Shown: in pieces, positions 42,674 to 51,790 of the stretch | Layout of the letters: each line of letters opens with the position of its first letter | How positions within the stretch are numbered: the stretch's first letter is position 1 | Notes under the pieces: model-generated | Seen by the model: the letters and a program-made list of their open reading frames with translations, nothing else | Database searches by the model: none | Told to the model about the DNA's origin: nothing | Assembly: GCA_038881635.1 (NCBI GenBank) | Contig: JAVZPJ010000006.1 | Location: 21,010 to 85,009 of the forward strand | DNA from: Sulfolobales archaeon | GTDB taxonomy: Archaea > Thermoproteota > Thermoprotei_A > Sulfolobales > AG1 | Length of the DNA stretch: 64,000 bases | Reading direction: 5' to 3' | Made by a program: the position numbers and the translations under genes

Positions 42674-44566
42674 GTGATATACCTGATAAGAGTGTCTACC
42701 AGTCAAATTAAGATTCTCCCTATATTAATTTTAACGCTATTAATAGTTGCAATACCAAGTGCTATGATAAATGCGAAGGCTGAGGATAAAACCTATGTGT
42801 GGGGCTTTCCAGGTACTGCGAGAGGGAATCTCAATCCTTTCACCGCAGCTGGCATTGATGCCACTATAACAGGTCTTCTATTTTCAACAATGCTTTTCTT
42901 CCTAGCTCCCAACGGATCTCTAATACCATGGGCTGCAAGTTCATGGGAGTTTAAATCTTCTGGAAATTATACTGAAGTGTACTTCCGTATAAGAGATAAT
43001 GCTTTCTGGAGCAATGGAAAACCTCTTACAGCTGATGATTATATCTTTACTTGGAAGACATTGTATCTGCCTTTCAACAGAACACTTGATCCTCTTGGGA
43101 TATGGAGGTATGTTGTAAGCGTAGATAAGATCGATGATAAAACCATTAGATTCACACTAAATAGAAATAATACCATGGTATTTGCTGGAATAAGCACGAG
43201 AATAGCAGTTCCAGCAGATGTGTGGAGTAGCATAGTAGCTAATATGAGCGAGAGTGACTTCTCAAGATTCGTAGTTAAACCAGGAGACCCTGCTCTTAGC
43301 GTCACTCTAGGACCTTTCACTCTAGAATACTACGATCCTCAAAGCCTAATCATCTTAAAAGCTAATCCTAGATTCTTCATGGGAGCTCCGAAGATAGACT
43401 ACTTCAGAATAAGAATCTACACATCAACACAGGCACTTATACCAGCTATAATCAAAGGAGATATAGACTCAGCATATTTCTCTCCAACAGATGTACCTAC
43501 AGTACTCGGAGTGCCAGGAATCAAAGTTGAGCCTATGCCATGGTCCAACAATATATTCTATCTCTGGACGAACAATCAAGTGTATCCGACAAACTTAAAA
43601 GAATTTAGAATAGCCCTCTCCCTCGCCATCAACAGAAGTGCTCTAGCAGAGAGAGCCGGAGCAGGATATGGAATTCCAAGATATAACTTCATACCACCCG
43701 TAGCAGAGAGCGCGTGGTTGAGTGAAAAAGCTAATGGAACCAATACCATGTATGATCCTAATAAAGCGAACGAAATACTAGACTCGCTAGGGTTTAAGAA
43801 GGGTGGTGATGGGATTAGGGTGACTCCTAATGGAACCAGACTCTCCTTCGAGCTTAATGTACCTTCTATAAGCGACTGGCTTACGGCGGCTCAGCTTATT
43901 GCATCAGATCTTCAGAAGATAGGTATTGAGGTTAATATAAGACTTGTAGCTCTCTCGACATATGTTGATATAAGAAATAGAGGTGCCTTCACGCTATTCT
44001 TCGGATCAAGAATATACAGTCTAATGATGGTTTTCGACCCCGCAGCATACCTATTCTATCCTGTCTTCCACACGAAATCCACAGCACCTATAGGTCAGCC
44101 GACGCCTGGGACTAACTGGGCTAGGGTTTCTGACCCTAATCTAGATAATCTCATAGATCAAGCCATGCAAACAGATGATCCAGTGATCTATAAGAGGGCT
44201 ATAGATGAGATCCAAGAATATTTGCATGAGACAATGCCTATAATACCTCTCTACAGCATATATGATATCAAAGTCTATAGAGCAGATAGAATAGAAGGAA
44301 TACAAACAGGACTTCAAACAGTAGACACACTACTATCTATTAGAGTGATATCAGCCGAGACACAGACACCACAACCTACACAGACACAAACAGCTACACA
44401 GACAGTGACAGCTACAGAAGTGGCAACCCAGGTTCAGACGCAGATAGTGACTGTTCCTCAGCAGGCTCCTCAGCAGGGCCTTGGAACTGATTTCATAATT
44501 CTCACAGTGATAGTAGTGCTCGTTATAGTTCTAGGATTATTAGCGCTCTTGAGGATGAAAAGGTAA
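42674..44566 (+). CDS. ABC transporter substrate-binding protein, family 5 (peptide/oligosaccharide)
   Basis: 630 residues. Signal/TM segment at about 12-34, then the SBP_bac_5 domain: LIPWAASSWEFKSS near 80, FRIRDNAFWSNGKPLTADDY near 99-120, and the lobe-crossing IKVEPMPWSNNIFYLWTN near 280. A Thr/Gln-rich linker (about 568-605) leads to a C-terminal TM helix and LRMKR tail, the usual archaeal way to tether binding proteins. In archaea such proteins bind peptides or, often, sugars. GTG 42674 start; GTG 42692 is possible. Its stop overlaps the permease start. Confidence 0.87.
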   Translation: MIYLIRVSTSQIKILPILILTLLIVAIPSAMINAKAEDKTYVWGFPGTARGNLNPFTAAGIDATITGLLFSTMLFFLAPNGSLIPWAASSWEFKSSGNYTEVYFRIRDNAFWSNGKPLTADDYIFTWKTLYLPFNRTLDPLGIWRYVVSVDKIDDKTIRFTLNRNNTMVFAGISTRIAVPADVWSSIVANMSESDFSRFVVKPGDPALSVTLGPFTLEYYDPQSLIILKANPRFFMGAPKIDYFRIRIYTSTQALIPAIIKGDIDSAYFSPTDVPTVLGVPGIKVEPMPWSNNIFYLWTNNQVYPTNLKEFRIALSLAINRSALAERAGAGYGIPRYNFIPPVAESAWLSEKANGTNTMYDPNKANEILDSLGFKKGGDGIRVTPNGTRLSFELNVPSISDWLTAAQLIASDLQKIGIEVNIRLVALSTYVDIRNRGAFTLFFGSRIYSLMMVFDPAAYLFYPVFHTKSTAPIGQPTPGTNWARVSDPNLDNLIDQAMQTDDPVIYKRAIDEIQEYLHETMPIIPLYSIYDIKVYRADRIEGIQTGLQTVDTLLSIRVISAETQTPQPTQTQTATQTVTATEVATQVQTQIVTVPQQAPQQGLGTDFIILTVIVVLVIVLGLLALLRMKR

Positions 44567-45546
44567 TGCAGGTATCCGCTAGATATATCGTTAAAAGAGG
44601 TTTCAACACGCTTATAGTGATCTTTGCCTCAATGATAATAGCTTTTTTAATCCCCAGAATAGCTCCCGGAGATCCTGTGGATCTTCTTCAGCAGACTTAT
44701 GGTCTTTCAAACGAAGAAGCTGAGGCTATAAGAGAGAGACTAGGGCTTAGAGGAGGTCTTCTGGATCAGTTTACAACCTATTTCACACATCTTCTCAGAG
44801 GAGATCTAGGTGTTTCATATTCTTACAATATGAGACCTGTTATAGATGTTATTGGAATGGCTCTTCCATGGAGTCTCTTTCTACTCACATTATCTATATC
44901 TATCAGGGTTGTTCTAGGAGTATTATTAGGAATGATCTCAGCAGTTAAGCAGGGTAGCAAGCTAGACACATTTATATCAAGCTTCATGTCTCTGGTTCTC
45001 GCAACACCATATTTTCTCATAGCCTTATTCTTCCTCTACATATTCAGTGTCCAGCTCAGGATCTTCCCGTTGTCACATGCTTACAGCTATGAAGCAGCTT
45101 TAAAAGGCTTCTCTTTGGATTACATAGGAGATGTAATGTACCATGCAACACTACCCATGATAACTATAGTAGTTAACGGTCTTCCCAGCACTTATTATGT
45201 GATGAAGAACAACATGATACTACTGCTTAGAGAAGATTTCGTATCAGCTCTGAGAGCTATAGGATTAAGAGAGTCGAAAGTTATGAGGGCTGTAGCTAGA
45301 AACGCTATACTTCCTGTGGTCACTTCAACAGCCATATCCTTCGGATACATGGTAGTGGGTGCTGTGATAGCTGAGACCATATTCTCATATCCTGGCATGG
45401 GCTATGTATTCATAAATGCTATACTTAATAAAGACTACCCTCTCATACAGGGTGTATTCCTACTTCTGGCAATTACTATCTCTCTTGCTAATTTTATCTC
45501 AGACATACTCTACGCGATTCTAGATCCAAGAGTTAGACTCGGCTAG
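44566..45546 (+). CDS. ABC transporter permease, OppB/DppB-like
   Basis: 326 residues with six TM helices. N-terminal OppB signature (IVKRGFNTLIVIFASMIIAF; PRIAPGDPVDLL near 28) and the EAA loop SALRAIGLRESKVMRAVARNAILPV (about 226-250). Forms the membrane pore with the OppC-like product. Start overlaps the binding-protein stop. Confidence 0.9.
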   Translation: MQVSARYIVKRGFNTLIVIFASMIIAFLIPRIAPGDPVDLLQQTYGLSNEEAEAIRERLGLRGGLLDQFTTYFTHLLRGDLGVSYSYNMRPVIDVIGMALPWSLFLLTLSISIRVVLGVLLGMISAVKQGSKLDTFISSFMSLVLATPYFLIALFFLYIFSVQLRIFPLSHAYSYEAALKGFSLDYIGDVMYHATLPMITIVVNGLPSTYYVMKNNMILLLREDFVSALRAIGLRESKVMRAVARNAILPVVTSTAISFGYMVVGAVIAETIFSYPGMGYVFINAILNKDYPLIQGVFLLLAITISLANFISDILYAILDPRVRLG

Positions 45547-45560
45547 ATCAGGTGGTTCTG

Positions 45561-46421
45561 TTGAGGTCAGGAATTGTATCCATCCTCATGAAATCCTGGA
45601 TCACTGCTAGAGCTTACGTATTCTCAGACCCTAGAGGAGTAGCAGGTGTTACGATACTTGCCTCAATAATAATGCTAATTCCTTTAGCACCTCTTATAGT
45701 TAAAAATAATCCGAATGCTATAGTAGCTCAATCCTACGCCTCTCCAAGCCCGGATCTTCCTATGGGAGCAGATTACTTTGGAAGAGATATATTCTCAAGA
45801 CTTATCATAGGAACAGGATACACTCTTCTTATCTCGCTCATAGCAGCCTCCCTAATAGTTGGGATAGGACTTTTCATAGGATCTCTGAGTGGCTATCTAG
45901 GAGGAGTTGTAGATGAGATATTCATGAGAATTACAGACATATTCCTACTCATACCAGCATTTTTCATATACCTAATAATATCAGCTTACATACCTCCTAG
46001 CAATACCACAGCCGCGATAATCCTAGGAGTCCTCTCATGGCCTACGACAGCGAGAATCATAAGATCACAGGTTATATCTCTCAAAGCATCAGGCTATGTA
46101 GAGGCTGCAAGAGCTGTAGGTGCTGGAACTTTCAGAATCATAGGAAGACATATAATACCTAACATGATACCTCTCATAGTAATATCGTTCATACAAGATC
46201 TAGTCTACGCAGTGCATGTCATAACAACTCTCATATTCCTAGGTCTTGGAGACATAAGACAGCCTACATGGGGTGAGACGCTCTACTGGGCTTTTAATAC
46301 TGGAGCCCTCTACAGAGGTGCTTGGTGGGCTATGCTGTATCCTTCTCTATTCATAATATTATACAGCATTGCATTGATACTGATCAACGAATCTATAAAC
46401 AAGAAGCTTAGAAGCATGTGA
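45561..46421 (+). CDS. ABC transporter permease, OppC/DppC-like
   Basis: About 286 residues, six TM helices. The N-terminal region SPSPDLPMGADYFGRDIFSR (about 63-82) is the OppC 'GTDxxGRD' signature, and EAARAVGAGTFRIIGRHIIPN (about 192-212) is the EAA loop. TTG 45561 is chosen because GGTGG at 45551-45555 is correctly spaced. No ATPase gene follows in this window. Confidence 0.9.
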   Translation: MRSGIVSILMKSWITARAYVFSDPRGVAGVTILASIIMLIPLAPLIVKNNPNAIVAQSYASPSPDLPMGADYFGRDIFSRLIIGTGYTLLISLIAASLIVGIGLFIGSLSGYLGGVVDEIFMRITDIFLLIPAFFIYLIISAYIPPSNTTAAIILGVLSWPTTARIIRSQVISLKASGYVEAARAVGAGTFRIIGRHIIPNMIPLIVISFIQDLVYAVHVITTLIFLGLGDIRQPTWGETLYWAFNTGALYRGAWWAMLYPSLFIILYSIALILINESINKKLRSM

Positions 46422-46577
46422 AAGATCTATATCTTCAAAACTTCTCTATAACTCTACACAGGTATCAGAGGCTTAAGTAGGGTTCGGGCTGGGATCTTAT
46501 TATCTATAATATTATTCAAGGGCTAAGACTTATATTCATTCTTGGAGTATATATTAAGAAGGTTCAGAGGAATCTAT

Positions 46578-47123
46578 ATGAGGAAATTAAGAGATTTCGG
46601 AGCTGGAGAAAGAGTTCCTAACTACGTTTATGTAGTGATAGAGATCTCTCTTAATTCAGATGTGGAGTACGTCTATGATGAAGACCTAGATATGTTCAGG
46701 GTGGAGAGAGTTCTAGATCCTGAGATGAGATATCCTTTTAACAAGGGTTTTATCCCGGGAACATTAGATGTTAATGAGAAACCTCTTGGCGCTATAGTTC
46801 TCTCCAGCAGATCATTTATCCCAGGTTTTCTAGTCGAGGCTAGACCTATAGGCTTCATAGAATTAAGCTATGAAGAGGGTTTAGAGCATGTTATAATATC
46901 AGTTCCCAGGGAGAGAATAGATCCTCTCTATGCTAATGTGAAGAGCCTAGGTGAACTTTCTGAGCATATTAGATCCTCTATAGAGAATTTCTATGAGAAA
47001 TACAAGAGATATAATCCTGAGAAGAGTTTTAAACTGAATAGATGGGGAGAGGTTGGAGAGGCTAGAGAGATAATTCTAGAATCTGTTAAGAGAGCTCTCT
47101 CGAGTAGAAATCAGAAGATCTGA
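46578..47123 (+). CDS. Inorganic-pyrophosphatase-fold protein lacking catalytic Asp residues
   Basis: About 181 residues aligning along its length with family I pyrophosphatase: VYVVIEIS (the Glu of the active site), VERVLDPEMRYPFNKGFIPGT, GFLVEARPIGF and NFYEKYKRYNP. The metal-binding core is changed: the DGDPVD box reads NEKPLG, so three Asp are lost; the later DEAGED box reads YEEGLE; and the Lys of IKYE is gone. It is probably not a pyrophosphatase. ATG 46578 or TTG 46542 could start it. Possible roles are binding of PPi or a nucleotide, or a structural use; not known. Confidence 0.7.
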   Translation: MRKLRDFGAGERVPNYVYVVIEISLNSDVEYVYDEDLDMFRVERVLDPEMRYPFNKGFIPGTLDVNEKPLGAIVLSSRSFIPGFLVEARPIGFIELSYEEGLEHVIISVPRERIDPLYANVKSLGELSEHIRSSIENFYEKYKRYNPEKSFKLNRWGEVGEAREIILESVKRALSSRNQKI

Positions 47124-47287
47124 TCTTTTAAAAGATTTATCCTATAGAGACCAGGATCTTCAGTTGCCGATACTTGCTAAAGAATTTATGTAGAAGAGTA
47201 AGACTTATGAGCATTTGTTTTGATAGAATATGCTTAGTGATTGTATTTATAAGAGTTCTAAGATATTCTTCAGGGTGCTAGGCTCTT

Positions 47288-48190
47288 ATGAGTGTAAGTA
47301 TAGAAGAATTCAGAGATCTAGCGGAGAATTCATGTGTTGATGAGTATAAGGATTACATGATCTATATGGAGCTCTCTAGAATGCGTCTCCTCTCAGATCC
47401 TCTCAGAAGAAGTCTTTCTAGAATGGCTGAGCAGGAGAGAGCTCACTACGAGTTTTGGAAGAAGTACGCAGGCGAGTGCAAGATCAGATCTCTTAGACTT
47501 AAACTCGAGATCTTTCTTTTGAAGATCATGGTTCTTATAATGGGAGTGACATTCGTTGTAAAATCTCTCGAGAGACATGAGAAAGATGTTATAAAAACCT
47601 ATGAGAGAGCTAGAGATCATATCAAAAAAGAAGATCTGCCAGAGTTCGAAAGGATCATAGGTGAAGAGAGAGATCATGAGGAGAATCTTCTACTAGAAGT
47701 ACCTGAAGGAAGGATTAAATATATGAGCTTCACAGTTCTAGGACTCTCAGATGCTCTCATAGAAATCGCGGGAATCCATGCAGGAACTCTAGGAGTATAC
47801 TCCAACACCTTCATGGCAGGACTTGCAGGACTTGTCGCAGGAGTGGCAGCATCGATAGCAATGGCATCAGCAGCATATGCTCAGGCAAAGCAGCTACCAG
47901 ATGTTGGGAGAGCTGGTCTTGCATCGCTTTACACAGGGATCTCATATATGATCACAGCAGTTCTTCTAGCACTACCTTACTTCATGATACATGATATATT
48001 ATTGGCGCTCTTCACATCTCTAGCTATATCAATAGGTATTCTAGCATACATATCTCTATACTCGATGATAATACTGGAGAGAAGCTTCACTAGAGAGCTT
48101 GCAGAGACAACTCTTATAATATTCGGAGCTACTGCAGTTCTGTATATCTTCGGAGAGTTTGTGAGAGGAATCCTAGGAATAACTATATGA
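47288..48190 (+). CDS. Ferritin-like domain fused to VIT1/CCC1 transporter (MbfA-like)
   Basis: 300 residues. Residues about 1-140 form a rubrerythrin/ferritin-like four-helix bundle with ExxH motifs EQERAHYEFW (about 48) and EERDHEENLL (about 121), plus other helix Glu that can bind a di-iron site. From about 148 comes a VIT1/CCC1 domain with five TM helices, beginning TVLGLSDALIEIAGIHAG. Homologues export or sequester iron or manganese against oxidative stress. ATG 47288 lies after an AT-rich region. Confidence 0.82.
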   Translation: MSVSIEEFRDLAENSCVDEYKDYMIYMELSRMRLLSDPLRRSLSRMAEQERAHYEFWKKYAGECKIRSLRLKLEIFLLKIMVLIMGVTFVVKSLERHEKDVIKTYERARDHIKKEDLPEFERIIGEERDHEENLLLEVPEGRIKYMSFTVLGLSDALIEIAGIHAGTLGVYSNTFMAGLAGLVAGVAASIAMASAAYAQAKQLPDVGRAGLASLYTGISYMITAVLLALPYFMIHDILLALFTSLAISIGILAYISLYSMIILERSFTRELAETTLIIFGATAVLYIFGEFVRGILGITI

Positions 48191-48345
48191 CATTATTCAT
48201 CATCTTAGATTAGGTGTGGTTTGAAGAGATCTCTAGTGAGATATTGAAGAGGGTAGAGGTGTGGGATGATCAATATATTCACAGGATCTTCTTTTCCTTC
48301 TTAATATTTATAAGAGTATTTGAAGAGATTATCACAGGCTTGATT

Positions 48346-48594
48346 ATGACTAGGATCAATATTTATATAGTTTCCTATGATAATGATGTTATTGAAGAGG
48401 TGGAGAGATCATTATCCGAGCTTGGTAGGATTATAACAAAGAGTAGAAGTAGAGTAGCTTCTCAGATTTATTTCTACAGAATGGATGTGGAAGATCCTTC
48501 TACTGTTGAGAGGTTTTTAAAAGATCTCGAAGATAGAGAGCTTATATCATGGTATAAGGTTGAGGTGACATTAGGTGAACAGCAGAAAAGCTGA
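48346..48594 (+). CDS. Small alpha/beta protein of unknown function before ileS
   Basis: 82 residues, MTRINIYIVSYDNDVIEEVERS onward in a beta-alpha-beta-beta-alpha-beta pattern like a small ACT/ferredoxin-like fold. No family assigned. A TATA-like element (TTAATATTTATAAG) at about 48300-48313 argues for a start at ATG 48346 or TTG 48340 rather than upstream. Its end overlaps the ileS start by 20 bases, so the two are translationally coupled. Confidence 0.5.
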   Translation: MTRINIYIVSYDNDVIEEVERSLSELGRIITKSRSRVASQIYFYRMDVEDPSTVERFLKDLEDRELISWYKVEVTLGEQQKS

Positions 48595-51500
48595 GCTAGA
48601 ACTAGGAGTTTTATATGATCCTCACGCGGTAGAAGAATGGGTTAAGAAGTTCTGGGAGGAGAATAAAATCTATGAGAAGCTAAAAGAACTAGGCAGGTCT
48701 AGAGATAAGAAGTTCTACTTCATAGACGGACCTCCTTATCCTAGCTCTCCATCTATCCATCCTGGTACTGCGTGGAATAAGATTTTAAAGGATTCGTTTC
48801 TGAGATACTGGAGATCTCAAGGATATAATGTTCATGATACACCGGGTTATGACATGCACGGGCTTCCTATAGAGTATCAGGTTGAGAAGCAGATTGGTGT
48901 GGGGAGTAAGAAGGATATATACACGAGTGTTGGTGTTGAGAGATTTGTGAAGATGTGCCGAGATTTTGTTCTTAGAAATGCTGAGAGTATGACAAGAATC
49001 TTCAGAGACCTAGGTGTTTTCATGGATTGGGAGAAGCCTTACATGACTATATCTAATGACTATATTGAGGAGGCTTGGAAGCTTATTAGGAAAGCTGAGG
49101 AGAAAGGACTTTTAGATAGAGAACTTAGAGTGGTTCACTGGTGTCCTAGATGTGAGACTGTTCTAGCAGATTATGAGGTTTCTCAGGAGTATAGAGATCT
49201 AGAGGATCCTTCTATATATGTTAAGATGCCTGTTAAAGGAAGAGAGAAAGAATACCTTGTTATATGGACTACAACACCTTGGACTCTGCCTGCTAATACT
49301 TTTATAATGGCTAGCTCTAGAGCTTATTATCTGAGAATTAAAACAGGTGATGAGATCCTTATAATAGCCGAGAATCTCTACAAACAGGTTCTAGAGAAAG
49401 CAAAGATAAGAGAGTACAGAGTTCTAGAGAGAATTCCTGGAAGCTCTCTAGAAGGTCTTGAATACACTCATCCTCTCAAGGATCTTGTCAGCATACAGAA
49501 GGAATTAGAAGAATATCATAGAGTTGTTCTAGCAGATGAGTATGTAAGTCTTAGCGAGGGTACAGGACTTGTTCACGCAGCTCCAGGTCATGGTGCTGAA
49601 GATTATGAGGTGGCTAGGAGGAGGAATATTCCAGTGTATTCATTAATAGATGATAACGGTAGATTCACTGCTGAGGCTGGAAAGTACGCCGGCATGTATG
49701 CTAGGGATGCTAACAGTGTTATCATAGAAGATCTGAAGATCAGAGGAGCTCTACTTCACGAAGAGAAAGTTATCCATAGATATCCTGTTTGCTGGAGGTG
49801 TAAAACCCCTCTACTTCTGAGAGCCACGTATCAGTGGATTATAAGGGTTTCAAAGCTTAGGAGTAAGATGATCGAGGAGACTTCAAAGATCAGGTGGATA
49901 CCTAAGTGGGCTATGGATAGAACTCAGTCTATTCTTGAAAATCTTCAGGACTGGGTTATATCTAGGCAGAGGTTCTGGGGAACTCCTCTGCCTATATGGA
50001 TTTGCACTTCATGCGGTTATAGAATCGTGATCGGAGGAGTTGATGATCTGAAGAAGTATGATGCCAGCGAGATTCCTGAAGATCTCCACAGACCCTGGAT
50101 TGATAGAGTCACTCTAAGATGTCCTAGATGTGGTGGTGTTGCTAGAAGAGTTGAAGATGTAGCAGATGTATGGCTTGATTCAGGAGTTTCATTCTATGCA
50201 TCATTAGGCAGGGGAGGTCATGATATCTTCGAGAAAGAAATTGGAGAGATCGATATGATCGTAGAAGGACATGATCAGACTAGAGGATGGTTCTTCAGCA
50301 CTATAAGATCAGGGTTGATACTATTCGATAGAAAACCTGTGAAGACTATCATCGCTCATGGATTCATGCTCGATGAGAAAGGTAGAGAGATGCATAAATC
50401 TCTAGGGAACTTCATCGAGGTTCCAGTAATAATAGAGAGGATCGGAAGAGATCCGTTCAGATTATTCCTTCTCTCAAACACTTTGTGGGAGGACATGAGA
50501 TTCAGTCTCGACAAAGCTGGAGAGATGATCAGAGTACTTAATATTGTTTGGAATGTCTTTGCCTTTGCGAAGACATACATGACTCTAGATAGATTCACCT
50601 ATAGAGAGGATTTGATAGATGAGCTCTACAATGAGAAGATACTGAGAAAAGAGGATCTATGGCTTCTCTCGAGATTATATCAGGTTGAAGTAGAGGTGAC
50701 TAATTCTATGAATAACTACAGAGTTCATGAAGCTGTTAATAGATTGATAGACTTCATTGTTGAAGATGTCTCGAGATGGTATCTTAGAATAGTTAGGAGG
50801 AGGGTTTGGAGTGAGATTGAAAGCCCTGACAAAACAGCTGTCTATCTAGTTCTCTTCAAGACATTGAAAGACTGGCTTAAGATGATCAATCCCATAACAC
50901 CTCACCTAGCCGAGTTTCTACATCAGAAATTCATAAGATCTGTAGATCCGAAGGCTGAGGAGAGTATAAACTTTAGCAATTGGCCTGATCCAGATGAGAT
51001 CGCGAAATTCTATGATCCTCTTCTTCTCCAGGCTTTCTCAGCTGCCAGAGAGGTTCACGAACTGGTTTCCAAGGCTAGAATGAAGGCAGGGATCAAGCTT
51101 AGAAGACCTGTCTCCAGATGTTCTGTGATTCTCAGAGATAAGAGCAAGGCTGAGGCTGTATCTCTAGTTTCCGAAATACTAGCAGAGCTTCTAAACTGTA
51201 AAGAGTTTCATGTTTCTAGTGATGAGAGTGAGCTGGCTAGATATGTTAGAAAAATTGCGAAGCCTGTAATAAGTGTTCTAGGTAGAGAGTTTAGAAGTAT
51301 GGCTCCTATGATTGCTGAGTATATTGAGAGAGAATCTGAGAAGATAGCTTCAGATCTTGAGATGAAAGATTTTATAGATATAGATCTTGAGGGGAGAAGC
51401 TTTAGAATCAGAAGAGATCATGTCTCTATAGAGATTTCCCCGATAGAAGGTTTCATAGTTGCATCAGATGATCTTGGGCATGCGATAATTGATACAAGGA

Positions 51501-51790
51501 TCTCAGAGGATATGGCTGCAGAAGGTTTTGCAAGAGAGATTGTAAGAAGGATTCAGGTTATGAGGAAGGAGATGAATCTAAACCTTCTCGATGTGATCGA
51601 AGTATCTATATACGTTGAAAGTGATGAAGCTAGGAGATTTATAGAGAAAACCATAAGTTATATAGCTAACGAGATTAGAGGTAGAAATATCGCTCTTGTT
51701 AATTCCGCTGAAGAGGTTTCAGGAGATCATGTTCGTGAATGGGATATAGATGGAGAGAGAACAGTTATAGGCATTAGAAGAGGTAGCTAG
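48575..51790 (+). CDS. ileS: Isoleucyl-tRNA synthetase
   Basis: 1071 residues, archaeal/eukaryotic-length class I enzyme. The HIGH motif appears as SIHPGTAWNK near 58, the KMSKS motif as EMHKSLGN near 607. The editing CP1 domain lies between (WTTTPWTLPAN near 228; GTGLVHAAPGHGAEDY near 328). Zn-type Cys pairs occur at CPRC, CWRC, CTSC and CPRC. The C-terminal anticodon and tail domains are complete. GTG start. Confidence 0.96.
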   Translation: MNSRKAELELGVLYDPHAVEEWVKKFWEENKIYEKLKELGRSRDKKFYFIDGPPYPSSPSIHPGTAWNKILKDSFLRYWRSQGYNVHDTPGYDMHGLPIEYQVEKQIGVGSKKDIYTSVGVERFVKMCRDFVLRNAESMTRIFRDLGVFMDWEKPYMTISNDYIEEAWKLIRKAEEKGLLDRELRVVHWCPRCETVLADYEVSQEYRDLEDPSIYVKMPVKGREKEYLVIWTTTPWTLPANTFIMASSRAYYLRIKTGDEILIIAENLYKQVLEKAKIREYRVLERIPGSSLEGLEYTHPLKDLVSIQKELEEYHRVVLADEYVSLSEGTGLVHAAPGHGAEDYEVARRRNIPVYSLIDDNGRFTAEAGKYAGMYARDANSVIIEDLKIRGALLHEEKVIHRYPVCWRCKTPLLLRATYQWIIRVSKLRSKMIEETSKIRWIPKWAMDRTQSILENLQDWVISRQRFWGTPLPIWICTSCGYRIVIGGVDDLKKYDASEIPEDLHRPWIDRVTLRCPRCGGVARRVEDVADVWLDSGVSFYASLGRGGHDIFEKEIGEIDMIVEGHDQTRGWFFSTIRSGLILFDRKPVKTIIAHGFMLDEKGREMHKSLGNFIEVPVIIERIGRDPFRLFLLSNTLWEDMRFSLDKAGEMIRVLNIVWNVFAFAKTYMTLDRFTYREDLIDELYNEKILRKEDLWLLSRLYQVEVEVTNSMNNYRVHEAVNRLIDFIVEDVSRWYLRIVRRRVWSEIESPDKTAVYLVLFKTLKDWLKMINPITPHLAEFLHQKFIRSVDPKAEESINFSNWPDPDEIAKFYDPLLLQAFSAAREVHELVSKARMKAGIKLRRPVSRCSVILRDKSKAEAVSLVSEILAELLNCKEFHVSSDESELARYVRKIAKPVISVLGREFRSMAPMIAEYIERESEKIASDLEMKDFIDIDLEGRSFRIRRDHVSIEISPIEGFIVASDDLGHAIIDTRISEDMAAEGFAREIVRRIQVMRKEMNLNLLDVIEVSIYVESDEARRFIEKTISYIANEIRGRNIALVNSAEEVSGDHVREWDIDGERTVIGIRRGS

